NCBI GenBank assembly: GCA_018659585.1
Contig: JABJMC010000041.1
Location: 1 to 44,218, forward strand
Origin: Candidatus Peregrinibacteria bacterium
GTDB taxonomy: Bacteria > Patescibacteriota > Gracilibacteria > UBA1369 > UBA12473
Direction: 5' to 3'
DNA: 44,218 nucleotides
The notes beneath the pieces were generated by a model. It saw only the letters and a list, made by a program, of their open reading frames with translations. It made no database searches and was not told the DNA's origin. Shown here piece after piece: positions 17,424 to 25,016 of this stretch; position 1 is the first letter of the stretch; every line of letters begins with the position of its first letter. Made by a program: the position numbers and the translations under genes.

Positions 17424-19040
17424 ATGGAAAACCAGCCAAAACATAAACGTTTAAAGGTGTTGCTAGCAGTTCTCGGAATATCACTAGTCGCCTTAGGCAC
17501 ATCTCTTGCTTCCAGTGGAAGCCTTTTTCAGGGGACATTGAGTGTTGGTGATGATCCTGGTTATATCACAGTTGAACCAGCTGATCGTGTGTTAGATGAT
17601 ATTTCAATAATTGCTGGTTTAGATTCAGATACGGACCCTCTTTTGGTAGGGAATTTTAAGGTCTACGCTAATGAGGAATCTTTCGTTATTGACGAAATAG
17701 CCCTTAATTTTGATGGTACGGATACCAATTCTATTGATTCAGTGATTTTAAAATATCCAACTGATTTCTCTAGTCACGCGTTTGACGGTGAGTCAGAAAG
17801 CATAATTATAGATGATAAAGTCGGATTCGCAAATTTAGATATTGCTATCCCAGCATCAATTGACAGTGAAAGGAGTAGGATTATTTTGATTTATGCGGTA
17901 ACCAATGAGGTGGGCTCTGGTGCCGATTCAGGCGATGTTGTTCAATTTAGCTTTGATTATGATTACGGATTTAAGGCGATTGGACAAGATTCTGGCCAAA
18001 CAATTACTCCAGACAATAGCGTTACAGATTATGGTGTAACAGCTGATATTTTGGGGCCGGAAATTACTTTATATGAGGCCGGAAAAATTACAATTATTGA
18101 ACCAGATAGAGCTTTAGAGGGTAGAGATGTAACATCTTTAGATGATGAAATATTGGTGGGACGCTTTAATATTGCGGCTGCCAGAGAAGATTTTGTTATA
18201 GAAGAAATGCAATTTGTTTATTCCGAAGAAGGAGAAGATCTTAATATTGACGTGGCTGATATGATTTTAAGATATCCAACTTCATTTGATGATCCAACTT
18301 TAGATGGGGAAAGCACTGTAACGTTTGATGGTCGTGCTAATTTTGATAGCTTAAATATCGCTGTTCCAAAGACTCAACGTGGAGTGCTCGTAGAGCTTTA
18401 CATAGATATTCAAAGTGCTCCAGGAGAAGGAGATATTGTTTTTGAATATGATTATGATGATGGGTTTAGTGCTGTTGGTCAGGAAAGTGGAACTACAGTA
18501 ACTGATGGCTCTTCAGCTGATCTTTACGGGACTACCGCTAATATCTCTGGCCCCACAATTCATGTTATGGAAGGCGCTATGGTGTTATCTACAAACACAA
18601 AAAACACTAATTGTCCTACAGAGCTTCTAGCAGCTGGAACAGAAGTAGCAGTTTACTGTTTTAAGGCACAAGTTTATGGGCATGGTAGCCTTTATGCTTT
18701 TAAGCTTGATGTAGATCCTTCTTATCTCGAAGATGGAACTAATATTAACGAATTAGGAGAAACTGATGGTTGGGTAATTTATGATGGAACCGATTTAGGA
18801 ACCCCGCTTGGTTACGGTACATATGCTAGCAATGAAGTTGAAATAACCCTTGATTCAAATATAGGACTAGAAGATGAGTGGAAAGTATTTGTAGTAAAAG
18901 CCCCAGTTAATTTCGATTCTATGCGAAGTGTTGCCGCCACCTTATCTACACGTTTAGCAGAAGTTAAAATTGATAATACTTGGAATGATTCTAATGATCT
19001 AGATTCACTCCCAACTGATTACTTAGAGCTTGCTGAATAA
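17424..19040 (+). CDS. Exported repeat protein, probably cell surface
   Basis: Residues ~10-30 form a signal peptide or anchor ('LLAVLGISLVALGTSLASS'). The rest is acidic and beta-rich. Two tandem domains of ~165 residues share blocks: 'EPADRVL'/'EPDRALE', 'LLVGNFKVYA'/'ILVGRFNIAA', 'FVIDEIALNF'/'FVIEEMQFVY', 'LKYPTDF'/'LRYPTSF', 'DYGFKAIGQ'/'DDGFSAVGQ' and 'VTADILGP'/'TTANISGP'. A shorter third part (from ~385) has two Cys. There is no sorting tail. It lacks enzymatic motifs and is likely a structural or S-layer-like surface protein. It has its own promoter and a strong terminator. Confidence 0.8.
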   Translation: MENQPKHKRLKVLLAVLGISLVALGTSLASSGSLFQGTLSVGDDPGYITVEPADRVLDDISIIAGLDSDTDPLLVGNFKVYANEESFVIDEIALNFDGTDTNSIDSVILKYPTDFSSHAFDGESESIIIDDKVGFANLDIAIPASIDSERSRIILIYAVTNEVGSGADSGDVVQFSFDYDYGFKAIGQDSGQTITPDNSVTDYGVTADILGPEITLYEAGKITIIEPDRALEGRDVTSLDDEILVGRFNIAAAREDFVIEEMQFVYSEEGEDLNIDVADMILRYPTSFDDPTLDGESTVTFDGRANFDSLNIAVPKTQRGVLVELYIDIQSAPGEGDIVFEYDYDDGFSAVGQESGTTVTDGSSADLYGTTANISGPTIHVMEGAMVLSTNTKNTNCPTELLAAGTEVAVYCFKAQVYGHGSLYAFKLDVDPSYLEDGTNINELGETDGWVIYDGTDLGTPLGYGTYASNEVEITLDSNIGLEDEWKVFVVKAPVNFDSMRSVAATLSTRLAEVKIDNTWNDSNDLDSLPTDYLELAE

Positions 19041-19060
19041 TTAGGTGAAACTTTGACCAA

Positions 19061-19089
19061 AGCGCCCCCAAATTTTGGGGGCGCTTTTT
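19061..19089 (+). terminator. Rho-independent terminator
   Basis: Hairpin AGCGCCCCCA...TGGGGGCGCT with a perfect GC-rich stem followed by TTTTT. It lies 20 nt after the surface-protein stop. Confidence 0.95.
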
Positions 19090-19090
19090 G

Positions 19091-19119
19091 TTGTATAAAA
19101 GAGTAAAAACGAGTATAAT
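19091..19119 (+). promoter_or_regulatory. Promoter of the amidase-SpoIID gene
   Basis: TTGTAT (19091-19096), 17-nt spacer, TATAAT (19114-19119), starting 1 nt after the upstream terminator's T-run. Confidence 0.75.
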
Positions 19120-19143
19120 ATATAGATTTTAAAAAGCTTTTTT

Positions 19144-22100
19144 ATGCGAAGAACTTTGGCCCGGATTGTATTAGTTGCTGTGTTAATTGGAATGATTTCT
19201 TCCGTGGAGATGGATTTTGCGCAAATGAAAGCACCCGAATTTGCGGGGGGAGGGGTGCGCGCGGACTCGATCTTTGTGCCTGACACCATCGAACTTCCCG
19301 CGCGCCTCAATGTCAACGCCTTTGATTTTACCCCTGCTTACGAAAACGAAACGCAATTTTTATCTCCTATCTTAACTCCAGACTTTGCTTTTGATGCCGT
19401 CGGTGTTTCGTGGGAAGAGGTCCGACCAACCAGTACCAACATCAATTTTCAGGTCAGATTTCAACACCAAAACAATCAAAAATGGGGTGATTGGAACATT
19501 CTACACCCTGATCCTGACGATAACCCCGACAGTCTAACTGCCAGCACCATCGACGAAATAGTCAGCACAGTTCGTTCCCGCGCCATTCAATACAAAGTAA
19601 TCCTCGAAAGCGTCTCTTCAGACGTAACTCCCCAGGTTAAAAATGTAAATTTTCACTACATCGACGGCGCCTACAACGACACTCAAGATGACGCCCAAGG
19701 CACTCAAAAGCTCGGCCAATCCCCAGATGCTGAATTAAAAAAACTCCTCTTTGCTGATGGCTCGTTCAATATTATTTCACGTTCCGAATGGGGCGCAGAT
19801 GAATCTTGGCGAACTAATGACTTTTTTGGTTACGAGCCAGATGAAAGTATCGAAGAAGTGGAAACCGAAACCGAAGACATGAGCCCTGATAAAGAACCCA
19901 CTGTCCAAGAGCTTTACCCCGAGGAATTCGAACTTCTCGACACTATTACTCAAGACAAAGATGACAATGATCTGTATTGGCCTCAAGAATACGCCAAAAA
20001 TGTCGACAAAATTATAATTCACCACACCGCCGGAATTAATGGTGCTGAAAATGCCGATGCCTCGATTCGAGGTATTTATTATTATCATTCTGTTCGTAAA
20101 GGATGGGGCGATATTGGGTATAACTACATAATTGATACCAATGGAAATATCTATGAAGGCCGCGCCGGTGGAGAACGTGTGGTTGCTGGTCACGCGCGCG
20201 GTAACAACACTGGTTCCATCGGTATTGCAGTCATGGGAAATTACGAGGAAGAAAGCCTTTCCTACGAAGCTTTAGAATCTCTGGCCTACCTCGTTCAAGA
20301 CAAAGCCGAACTCTACAACATCAATGTTGATGGATTTAGCAAGTTTCGTGGCGAATCTACGCCTAATGTTGGGGGACATCGTGATTTTGGCTCCACTTTA
20401 TGTCCGGGAAAGAACCTTTATTCCATGCTTCCAACAATAAGAGACATTATCGATTCTAACCTGTTAGACTACGAAACACAGCTTATTTTAGAAGGTTCAG
20501 ACGATCCTTATGCTTTTGCAAATACTAACAACTACGAAGCCTTAGTAATGGATCCCGAAGATTCATCTACTTTTACCCTAGAGCTTAAAAATATTGGCAC
20601 TGAAACTTGGGATTCCGAAACTTATTTAGTCGCGAACCGCAACACCAATGCCGAAACTCTAATCCATCTCGTAAAATCAGATTCTAATAGTAAAAGTATT
20701 GCTTTTTTGAACGAAACCATCGTTTCCCCAGGAGAAACTGGGACTTTTACCATTCAAGCCGAGGCCATGATGCGCGGGGGATTTGAATCTTTTTCAATCA
20801 CTCCAATCTTTAATGGTACGAAAAAAACCAGCCATTACTTAACTTTGCCGGTTTACGTAGCGGCCCCACTTCTGACTTATGATGTTTCGGCCCTTACCCA
20901 AGACAAAGATCGCGTCGAAGCCAACGAAATAATTACTGGAAAAATCACGCTTAAAAACACCGGAAATGTCGATTGGATGCAAGACGGCCTATTCCCCATG
21001 ACTTTATCTGGGATGACCCTCTCTGAAGAAGTAATTGAACCTGGGCAGTACGCCACTTTTAACTATTCTTTTGAAGCTCCAGAAACTCCAGGTACACACA
21101 CTGAATACTTTACCCCCGTAATCGAAGGTGGTGATTCTTTTGAAGGCAACTCAATCGCGGTCAGTATCCTAGTTTACGACAAGAGCATTCAAGCTCAATT
21201 CATAGACGTCAGCTCTGACGACCAATTTGAACCTGGTGAACAAAAATCTGCTTGGATTGACTTAGAAAATGTAGGTTATTTAACCTGGGAAAACAGCGGT
21301 GATGACTCATTTAATATGGGAGTAATTCACCATCCAGACATTCGTGTAACCACTCCAACTTTACGTTCCACCAGCGTCGAACCTGGCGCAACCGGCCGCA
21401 TTCAGTTCACGATCACTGCCCCCGAAACACCTGGTAATTACATAATTTATCTACGTCCTCGCCTTGGTAAACAGAATTTAGTTCAGAGACCTTTCTATTT
21501 TGAATTCACAGTCGCGGATACCACGATTACCACTAACGAATCCGTCACCGAATCCACCGACACCGACATCGTTACCACGACCGCTTCTTCCGACCTTGAT
21601 CAGGAAGAAATTCGCATAAAATTAAGTTATGATACAACCACTTTTGGCGATCCAATTATCACGGCAAATGGAGGTTTTGATGTTTACCGCGGAGATACTT
21701 TATTTCTAGACTTAGACGCTGGTGATGAGGTTGAAGTTCGCGTCAAACCAGAAAATTATCAGATTGTTTACGATGCTTATGCTTGGGTTGTCGATGAAGA
21801 GCCTCGCTTTGTCCCACGCGACGAAGACACAGTCTTAGAAATCACTAATTACGAAAACCGCCCAAGTTGGAATACAGCTTTAAATGATAATCAGTTTCGT
21901 GGCACGCTCGAAGTTCGCAACATCGACGACGAACTCACCGTAATCAACGAACTCCCGCTCGAAATGTACTTACGTGGCATTGCCGAAGCCACTAACTCCG
22001 AGCCAACTGAAAAGATTCGTACTATGACAATTTTGGCCCGCACTTATGCTCGCTGGTACATGGAATCTGAAGAAAAGTTTCCAGGTATGCCCTACAACCT

Positions 22101-22464
22101 CGATGATGACCCTGATGTTTCTCAAAAATATTTAGGTTACGGCTATGAAATGCGCGCTCCCAACCTAGTCCAGGCTGTCGAAGACACCGCCGGCCTAGTC
22201 GTCACTTACGAGGACGAAATCATCAAAACTCCATACTTTAGCTCTACTGACGGCACCACTACCCGCAGCGCCGAAGAAGTTTGGGGATGGACTTTTACGC
22301 CTTATTTGCAAAGCGTTTCCGATGAATTATGCACAGTCGGATACTTTAGTGGACACGGGGTTGGACTCTCGGGCTGTGGCGCTACTGCCGCCGCTGAACA
22401 GGGGAGTACTTACGAAGAAATCATCAAATATTATTATCAGGGGGTGGAAATACAGGTTCGCTAA
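19144..22464 (+). CDS. PGRP amidase - Ig-like - SpoIID fusion, exported
   Basis: 1106-aa exported cell-wall enzyme. A signal peptide or anchor covers residues ~1-30. A PGRP/Amidase_2 domain (~205-440) shows 'SRSEWGADESWR', the zinc ligand region 'IIHHTAG' (~292), 'GWGDIGYNYIID', 'YEGRAGG' and 'GHRDFGSTLCPG'. Two or three Ig-like/NBR1-like domains follow (~455-790; 'LELKNIGTETWDS', 'ITLKNTGNVDWMQD', 'IDLENVGYLTWEN'). The SpoIID domain is C-terminal (~845-1106): 'LPLEMYLRGIAEATNSEP' with the catalytic Glu near 947, 'ILARTYARWY' and 'GHGVGLSGCGATAAAEQG'. One polypeptide would thus remove stem peptides and cleave the denuded glycan, jobs that SpoIIP and SpoIID share in sporulating bacteria. Confidence 0.92.
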   Translation: MRRTLARIVLVAVLIGMISSVEMDFAQMKAPEFAGGGVRADSIFVPDTIELPARLNVNAFDFTPAYENETQFLSPILTPDFAFDAVGVSWEEVRPTSTNINFQVRFQHQNNQKWGDWNILHPDPDDNPDSLTASTIDEIVSTVRSRAIQYKVILESVSSDVTPQVKNVNFHYIDGAYNDTQDDAQGTQKLGQSPDAELKKLLFADGSFNIISRSEWGADESWRTNDFFGYEPDESIEEVETETEDMSPDKEPTVQELYPEEFELLDTITQDKDDNDLYWPQEYAKNVDKIIIHHTAGINGAENADASIRGIYYYHSVRKGWGDIGYNYIIDTNGNIYEGRAGGERVVAGHARGNNTGSIGIAVMGNYEEESLSYEALESLAYLVQDKAELYNINVDGFSKFRGESTPNVGGHRDFGSTLCPGKNLYSMLPTIRDIIDSNLLDYETQLILEGSDDPYAFANTNNYEALVMDPEDSSTFTLELKNIGTETWDSETYLVANRNTNAETLIHLVKSDSNSKSIAFLNETIVSPGETGTFTIQAEAMMRGGFESFSITPIFNGTKKTSHYLTLPVYVAAPLLTYDVSALTQDKDRVEANEIITGKITLKNTGNVDWMQDGLFPMTLSGMTLSEEVIEPGQYATFNYSFEAPETPGTHTEYFTPVIEGGDSFEGNSIAVSILVYDKSIQAQFIDVSSDDQFEPGEQKSAWIDLENVGYLTWENSGDDSFNMGVIHHPDIRVTTPTLRSTSVEPGATGRIQFTITAPETPGNYIIYLRPRLGKQNLVQRPFYFEFTVADTTITTNESVTESTDTDIVTTTASSDLDQEEIRIKLSYDTTTFGDPIITANGGFDVYRGDTLFLDLDAGDEVEVRVKPENYQIVYDAYAWVVDEEPRFVPRDEDTVLEITNYENRPSWNTALNDNQFRGTLEVRNIDDELTVINELPLEMYLRGIAEATNSEPTEKIRTMTILARTYARWYMESEEKFPGMPYNLDDDPDVSQKYLGYGYEMRAPNLVQAVEDTAGLVVTYEDEIIKTPYFSSTDGTTTRSAEEVWGWTFTPYLQSVSDELCTVGYFSGHGVGLSGCGATAAAEQGSTYEEIIKYYYQGVEIQVR

Positions 22465-22468
22465 AACA

Positions 22469-22527
22469 GTTCATTTTCTTTTAATCTTTTGTTTAAATTT
22501 TCGTAATGTCTTTTTGCTAACGTGAAA
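22469..22527 (+). repeat. Leader repeat, copy 1
   Basis: About 59 nt. It shares TTCATTTTC, TTTAATCTTTTGTTTAA, TTTTCGTAAT and GCTAACGTGAAA with copies at 24669 and 26939. It begins 5 nt after the SpoIID stop and ends exactly where the paired stem of the tRNA-like RNA begins. It contains no normal -35/-10 pair. Confidence 0.85.
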
Positions 22528-22617
22528 TTGTTCAGTCTGGGGATGGCAAGGCTGCACTGGTAGACTTGACATCTAGCCGGTAGGGGTTCGATTCCCCTCA
22601 TCTCCACCACTGAACAA
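22528..22617 (+). ncRNA. tRNA-like RNA without D arm (tmRNA-TLD-like)
   Basis: A 71-nt body at 22539-22609. Acceptor GGGGATG/CATCTCC with G3:U70, discriminator A and CCA; T arm AGGGG-TTCGATT-CCCCT (22582-22598); an extended nine-pair arm (22556-22564 with 22572-22575 and 22577-22581, one bulged G) closed by the 7-nt loop CTTGACA. Ten nt (GCAAGGCTGC) replace the D arm. Flanks TTGTTCAG (22528-22535) and CTGAACAA (22610-22617) add an outer stem. G3:U70 plus A73 is the alanine identity set, as in tmRNA. There is no tag ORF. It is not a normal tRNA; it could be a working mimic or a decayed gene. Confidence 0.7.
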
Positions 22618-22619
22618 CT

Positions 22620-22650
22620 GAAAGAGTCCCTTCTTAAGAGGGGCTCTTTC
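22620..22650 (+). terminator. Hairpin closing the tRNA-like RNA unit
   Basis: GAAAGAGTCCC / GGGGCTCTTTC, 11 pairs with one G:U, 9-nt loop. No T-run follows, so it may be a processing hairpin rather than a terminator. Confidence 0.5.
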
Positions 22651-22714
22651 GAATGACAGGCATCGGCAGACTTGACAATATTATGTTATCATATTTTTGC
22701 TCTAAAATCCATTT

Positions 22715-23299
22715 ATGTCTCTAATCCTTGCCATTAACACCGCCTCCAAAAAAAGCGCGCTTGCCCTCATTAAGGACAGCACGGTTTTGGCGGAGCATAG
22801 CTGGGAAAGCAATGCCAACGAATCCCAAAATCTCCTTCCTGGAGTTTTAAAGATGTTCGAAAAAATGCAAAAAAAGTGGGAAGATTTAGACGAAGTTTTT
22901 GTAGTGAAAGGGCCTGGTGCTTATACCAGCCTAAGAGTTGGAATTGTGATTGCCAACGCCATTGCCTGGCAGCTCAAAATTCCTATGCGCACCGCAAATG
23001 TGTTTGAAATTTGGGAGCAAAGAATCCCCAAAAAAGGAATAATTGCCATTCAAGCCGGCCGTGATAAATACTTAATAAAAGGCTCCAAAATCCCGCAATC
23101 TGTGGAAGAATTAGAGAAATTAGGTGAACTAATTTATGGCGAAATCCCGTTCGAAAGCCAGCCTCAACAGGTTGAAATTACCTTCGGAAAAGCAGTTGCA
23201 AAATTAGACTTTAATAAAATTAAAACTCAGTCCTTAGTTGAGCCTTTCTACGTGCGGGCCCCAAATATTACGACCCCTAAAAAAAGTGTCAACAAATAA
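22715..23299 (+). CDS. tsaB: tRNA t6A biosynthesis protein TsaB
   Basis: Partner of TsaD in making N6-threonylcarbamoyladenosine-37 of ANN-decoding tRNAs. The ASKHA-like N-terminus 'ILAINTASKKSALALI' is followed by 'NESQNLLPGVLKMF' and the family motif 'VVKGPGAYTSLRVGI' (~63-77), then 'NAIAWQLKIPM'. At 194 aa it is short but within the range of minimal TsaB. It has no cysteine-rich insert or membrane part. TTGACA lies at 22672 without a good -10. It is flanked by the tRNA-like RNA and cassette A. Confidence 0.92.
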   Translation: MSLILAINTASKKSALALIKDSTVLAEHSWESNANESQNLLPGVLKMFEKMQKKWEDLDEVFVVKGPGAYTSLRVGIVIANAIAWQLKIPMRTANVFEIWEQRIPKKGIIAIQAGRDKYLIKGSKIPQSVEELEKLGELIYGEIPFESQPQQVEITFGKAVAKLDFNKIKTQSLVEPFYVRAPNITTPKKSVNK

Positions 23300-23301
23300 T
23301 G

Positions 23302-23330
23302 TTGACAAATTCTAGATATCATGTAATATT
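23302..23330 (+). promoter_or_regulatory. Promoter for the cassette A leader RNA
   Basis: TTGACA (23302-23307), then TAATAT at 23324-23329 (16-nt spacer) or the extended form TGTAATATT (17). It begins right after the tsaB stop and points into the structured leader. Confidence 0.75.
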
Positions 23331-23336
23331 ATTTGC

Positions 23337-23444
23337 CTTACTTCGTTTTCTAAACGAGTAAGTGTGCATTCCCTCTCATTTGTTACTACAAAACGGTTTT
23401 CAGATGGCGAAGGAATGCCAATGCTCATTGAAAACCTGCACGAA
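23337..23444 (+). ncRNA. Structured leader RNA of cassette A, possible pseudoknot
   Basis: A hairpin CTTACTTCGTTT/AAACGAGTAAG at 23337-23362. Then two interleaved stems: GCATTCC (23366-23372) with GGAATGC (23412-23418), and GGTTTTCA (23395-23402) with TGAAAACC (23429-23436). The second 3' strand is also the left arm of the cassette A inverted repeat, so it can pair either upstream (local) or with the right arm 970 nt downstream. This is the geometry of a switch. Pairings are read by eye. Confidence 0.6.
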
Positions 23445-23450
23445 AATATT

Positions 23451-23517
23451 CTTACTAGCTAGCAGTAAGGGATGAAGCTCAGGGAGGGGGTTTCATCTCT
23501 TATTCCTAGCTGGTAAG
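23451..23517 (+). other. Long two-part hairpin inside cassette A
   Basis: Outer stem CTTACTAGCTAG/CTAGCTGGTAAG (12 pairs, one wobble), inner stem AAGGGATGAA/TTCATCTCTT (10 pairs, one wobble), internal loop CAGT/ATTC, and a purine-rich apical loop GCTCAGGGAGGGGGT. It follows the left arm by 6 nt, where cassette B also has a hairpin. Confidence 0.8.
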
Positions 23518-23637
23518 TTCGAATTATCAACAAACCGGTTTTTGCCGGCCTTTCCGCGTGTTTGCGGCGAGGTCGGTTTCGACAGAAGCGCAACTTAGGC
23601 CCCTTCGGGTTTGGGTTCACCGAGAGGAGATTCTCAC

Positions 23638-24288
23638 ATGCGCTGTACCACACTGGCCTACCTGGTGCTGGCCACACCTCTGATCTCCAGCCTGACCGGC
23701 TGTGAGTGCCTCCGCAACTGCCAGATACCGACCACGGAGTGTGACGACACCTGCGATGACCCCACCGTGGACCTGGATGGCATGGAGCTGTACGACTGCA
23801 CCGAGGTCGAGAAGGCGGGCTACGCCTACGACCCGGAGAGCGGCCACTACATCTTCGACGTCCTCATCAACACCTCCGAGTGCTTCGTGAAGGACGGTAT
23901 GAAGGTTGCCCTGTGGGGCATGTCGAACTCCGCCGTCTACGACTACGAGGTGACCCAGGACAACGCCTGGGTGTACGCCAACGGTGGAACCACCTACGTC
24001 GTGGCCGGTATCAACTTCCGCTCGGAGTGGTACTACGCCCCGGCCTGGGGCTTCGACGCCGCCACCATCGCGCCCTACATCGCCCAGCTCAACCAGGTGA
24101 ATGGCTTCCACGACTTCGCCCTGTGGTGCCCGGACTCCGACGCCCTGTCCTGCGCCGTCACCGTCTGCACCAAGTCGGCCTACACCGGCTACGAGTGCCT
24201 CCGCGAGTGCGTGTACATGGACGGCTACCGCGTCTGCAGCGACGAGGAAGGCTACGAGGAGGCGCTCGAGGAACTGGGTATCGAGTAG
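23638..24288 (+). CDS. GC-rich secreted lipoprotein of cassette A
   Basis: 216 aa. A signal peptide (residues 1-20) ends in the lipobox SLTGC, so the mature protein starts at C21 and is lipid-anchored. About ten cysteines in the mature part ('CECLRNC', 'CDDTC', 'DCTEV', 'WCPD', 'LSCAVTVC', 'ECLREC') suggest disulfides. The middle is beta-rich with many Tyr/Trp. I chose ATG 23638 because GAGGAGA sits 6 nt upstream; a TTG start 27 nt earlier has no signal. It aligns with the cassette B protein over ~130 residues (DCT[EQ]V, NG-T, W..P, I-PY, GFHDF/GIHEF, SC). Codon choice (GCC, CTG, GTC) is unlike every neighbour. Function unknown. Confidence 0.8.
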   Translation: MRCTTLAYLVLATPLISSLTGCECLRNCQIPTTECDDTCDDPTVDLDGMELYDCTEVEKAGYAYDPESGHYIFDVLINTSECFVKDGMKVALWGMSNSAVYDYEVTQDNAWVYANGGTTYVVAGINFRSEWYYAPAWGFDAATIAPYIAQLNQVNGFHDFALWCPDSDALSCAVTVCTKSAYTGYECLRECVYMDGYRVCSDEEGYEEALEELGIE

Positions 24289-24414
24289 GCGGTCTGGTCA
24301 ACCGTCTGCCACGCGCCGTCCATTGGGGAACCCCTGGGGCGGCCTGGTCAGCTGTCCTTTGGGGTCCCCCTGGGGACAGTGTTTGTTGTCATTTACAACT
24401 TCGTGCAGGTTTTC

Positions 24415-24668
24415 ACCGACACTTCTAAGAGAGCCACCACAAAAGGTGGTATTTTTGTGGTCTAATTTTCAGGTTGCAATTCACTCTTAAGAGTGAATCT
24501 TTCTCTGTAAAATCGTCAAAAATGCACCATAGTTGTCAAGACATTGCATTATTATTAAATCAAGTTGTACGTGACCGTATGCGGTGAATTTGCAGGTTAA
24601 AAAATGGCAAAACCGCCCTTTCAACACATCCTTTCAACAAACCCCATTCCCCGTTCACAAAAATTTAA
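24415..24668. other. Inter-cassette noncoding region with hairpins
   Basis: No gene is visible. It holds the hairpin ACCACAAAA/TTTTGTGGT (24436-24461), which competes with CCACC/GGTGG; a perfect 20-nt palindrome centred on CTTAAG (24479-24498); and CCGTATGCGGTGAA (24575-24588), resembling part of group II intron domain V, with a GCGGT/ACCGC pairing (24581-24585 with 24612-24616). AT-rich like the host. Confidence 0.6.
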
Positions 24669-24723
24669 TTTTCATTTCATCTTTTTGTTAAGTTTTCGTA
24701 ATGGGTGAACTGCTAACGTGAAA
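24669..24723 (+). repeat. Leader repeat, copy 2
   Basis: Shares TTTTCATTT, TTTTTGTTAAG, TTTTCGTAAT and GCTAACGTGAAA with copies 1 and 3. The distance from TTTTCGTAAT to the first paired base downstream is 21 nt (20 nt in copy 1). Confidence 0.8.
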
Positions 24724-24814
24724 GCAGGTTTTTTTATGTACGCCAGTTTTCATGGTAGCGAAATATCATCCATCCCATGGCGGACTTGGCGTCAAATGAT
24801 CTTTGAAAGTCTGC
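24724..24814 (+). ncRNA. Structured leader RNA of cassette B
   Basis: A nested fold: outer GCAGGTTTTT (24724-24733) with GAAAGTCTGC (24805-24814, three wobbles), then ACGCCA/TGGCGT (24740-24745 with 24787-24792), then CATGG/CCATG (24751-24755 with 24775-24779). The outer 3' strand is the left arm of the cassette B inverted repeat, so as in cassette A it can pair locally or with the distant right arm. Confidence 0.65.
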
Positions 24815-24823
24815 ACGAATAAC

Positions 24824-24849
24824 CGTGAGGGGGAGGAGTCCCCCTCACG
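24824..24849 (+). other. Perfect 11-bp hairpin with GGAG loop
   Basis: CGTGAGGGGGA - GGAG - TCCCCCTCACG. The loop is Shine-Dalgarno-like. CTCCCCC at 24853-24859 can instead pair with GGGGGAG (24829-24835), giving an alternative fold. It sits 5 nt inside the left arm, matching the hairpin of cassette A. Confidence 0.85.
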
Positions 24850-25016
24850 AGCTCCCCCACAAGGTTTTCACGAAAATAAGTTTCGCAGAACTTCGCTTTT
24901 TCACATTTGGGGCCCACAAGACCCAAACGTTCAAAAGCTCGTCGTGTGCTTAACTTTTTTCGTGAAGTCTTAATAGTAGGTAGAACCGGCCAACCTCACA
25001 ACAAAGGAGAACTAAC

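Larger units (their letters stand above)
23430..24414 (+). mobile_element. GC-rich cassette A bounded by a 15-bp inverted repeat
   Basis: Left arm GAAAACCTGCACGAA (23430-23444), right arm TTCGTGCAGGTTTTC (24400-24414), a perfect match over 985 bp. Inside: a long hairpin, a GC-rich leader, one lipoprotein gene (~63% GC in a sampled line, neighbours near 40%) and a 3' hairpin CTGTCC/GGACAG (24352-24379). Base composition changes sharply about 100 nt inside the left arm and again before the right arm. No target duplication is visible next to the arms. Cassette B has the same plan with arms that differ at two compensated positions. No transposase is encoded. Confidence 0.65.

Noticed and set aside
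22539-22609. Ordinary tRNA gene with anticodon UGA
   Set aside because: The middle arm could be read as an anticodon arm, but a D arm cannot form, position 37 is C, and the arm is nine pairs long.
23617-24490. Overlapping open frames on both strands of cassette A
   Set aside because: High GC keeps alternative frames open; only the lipoprotein frame has a signal peptide, Shine-Dalgarno sequence and a paralogue.
24575-24616. CCGTATGCGGTGAA resembles group II intron domain V
   Set aside because: The catalytic AGC triad region and the 3' strand of domain V are missing, no reverse transcriptase is nearby, and the bases pair locally in another way. Probably chance or a remnant.
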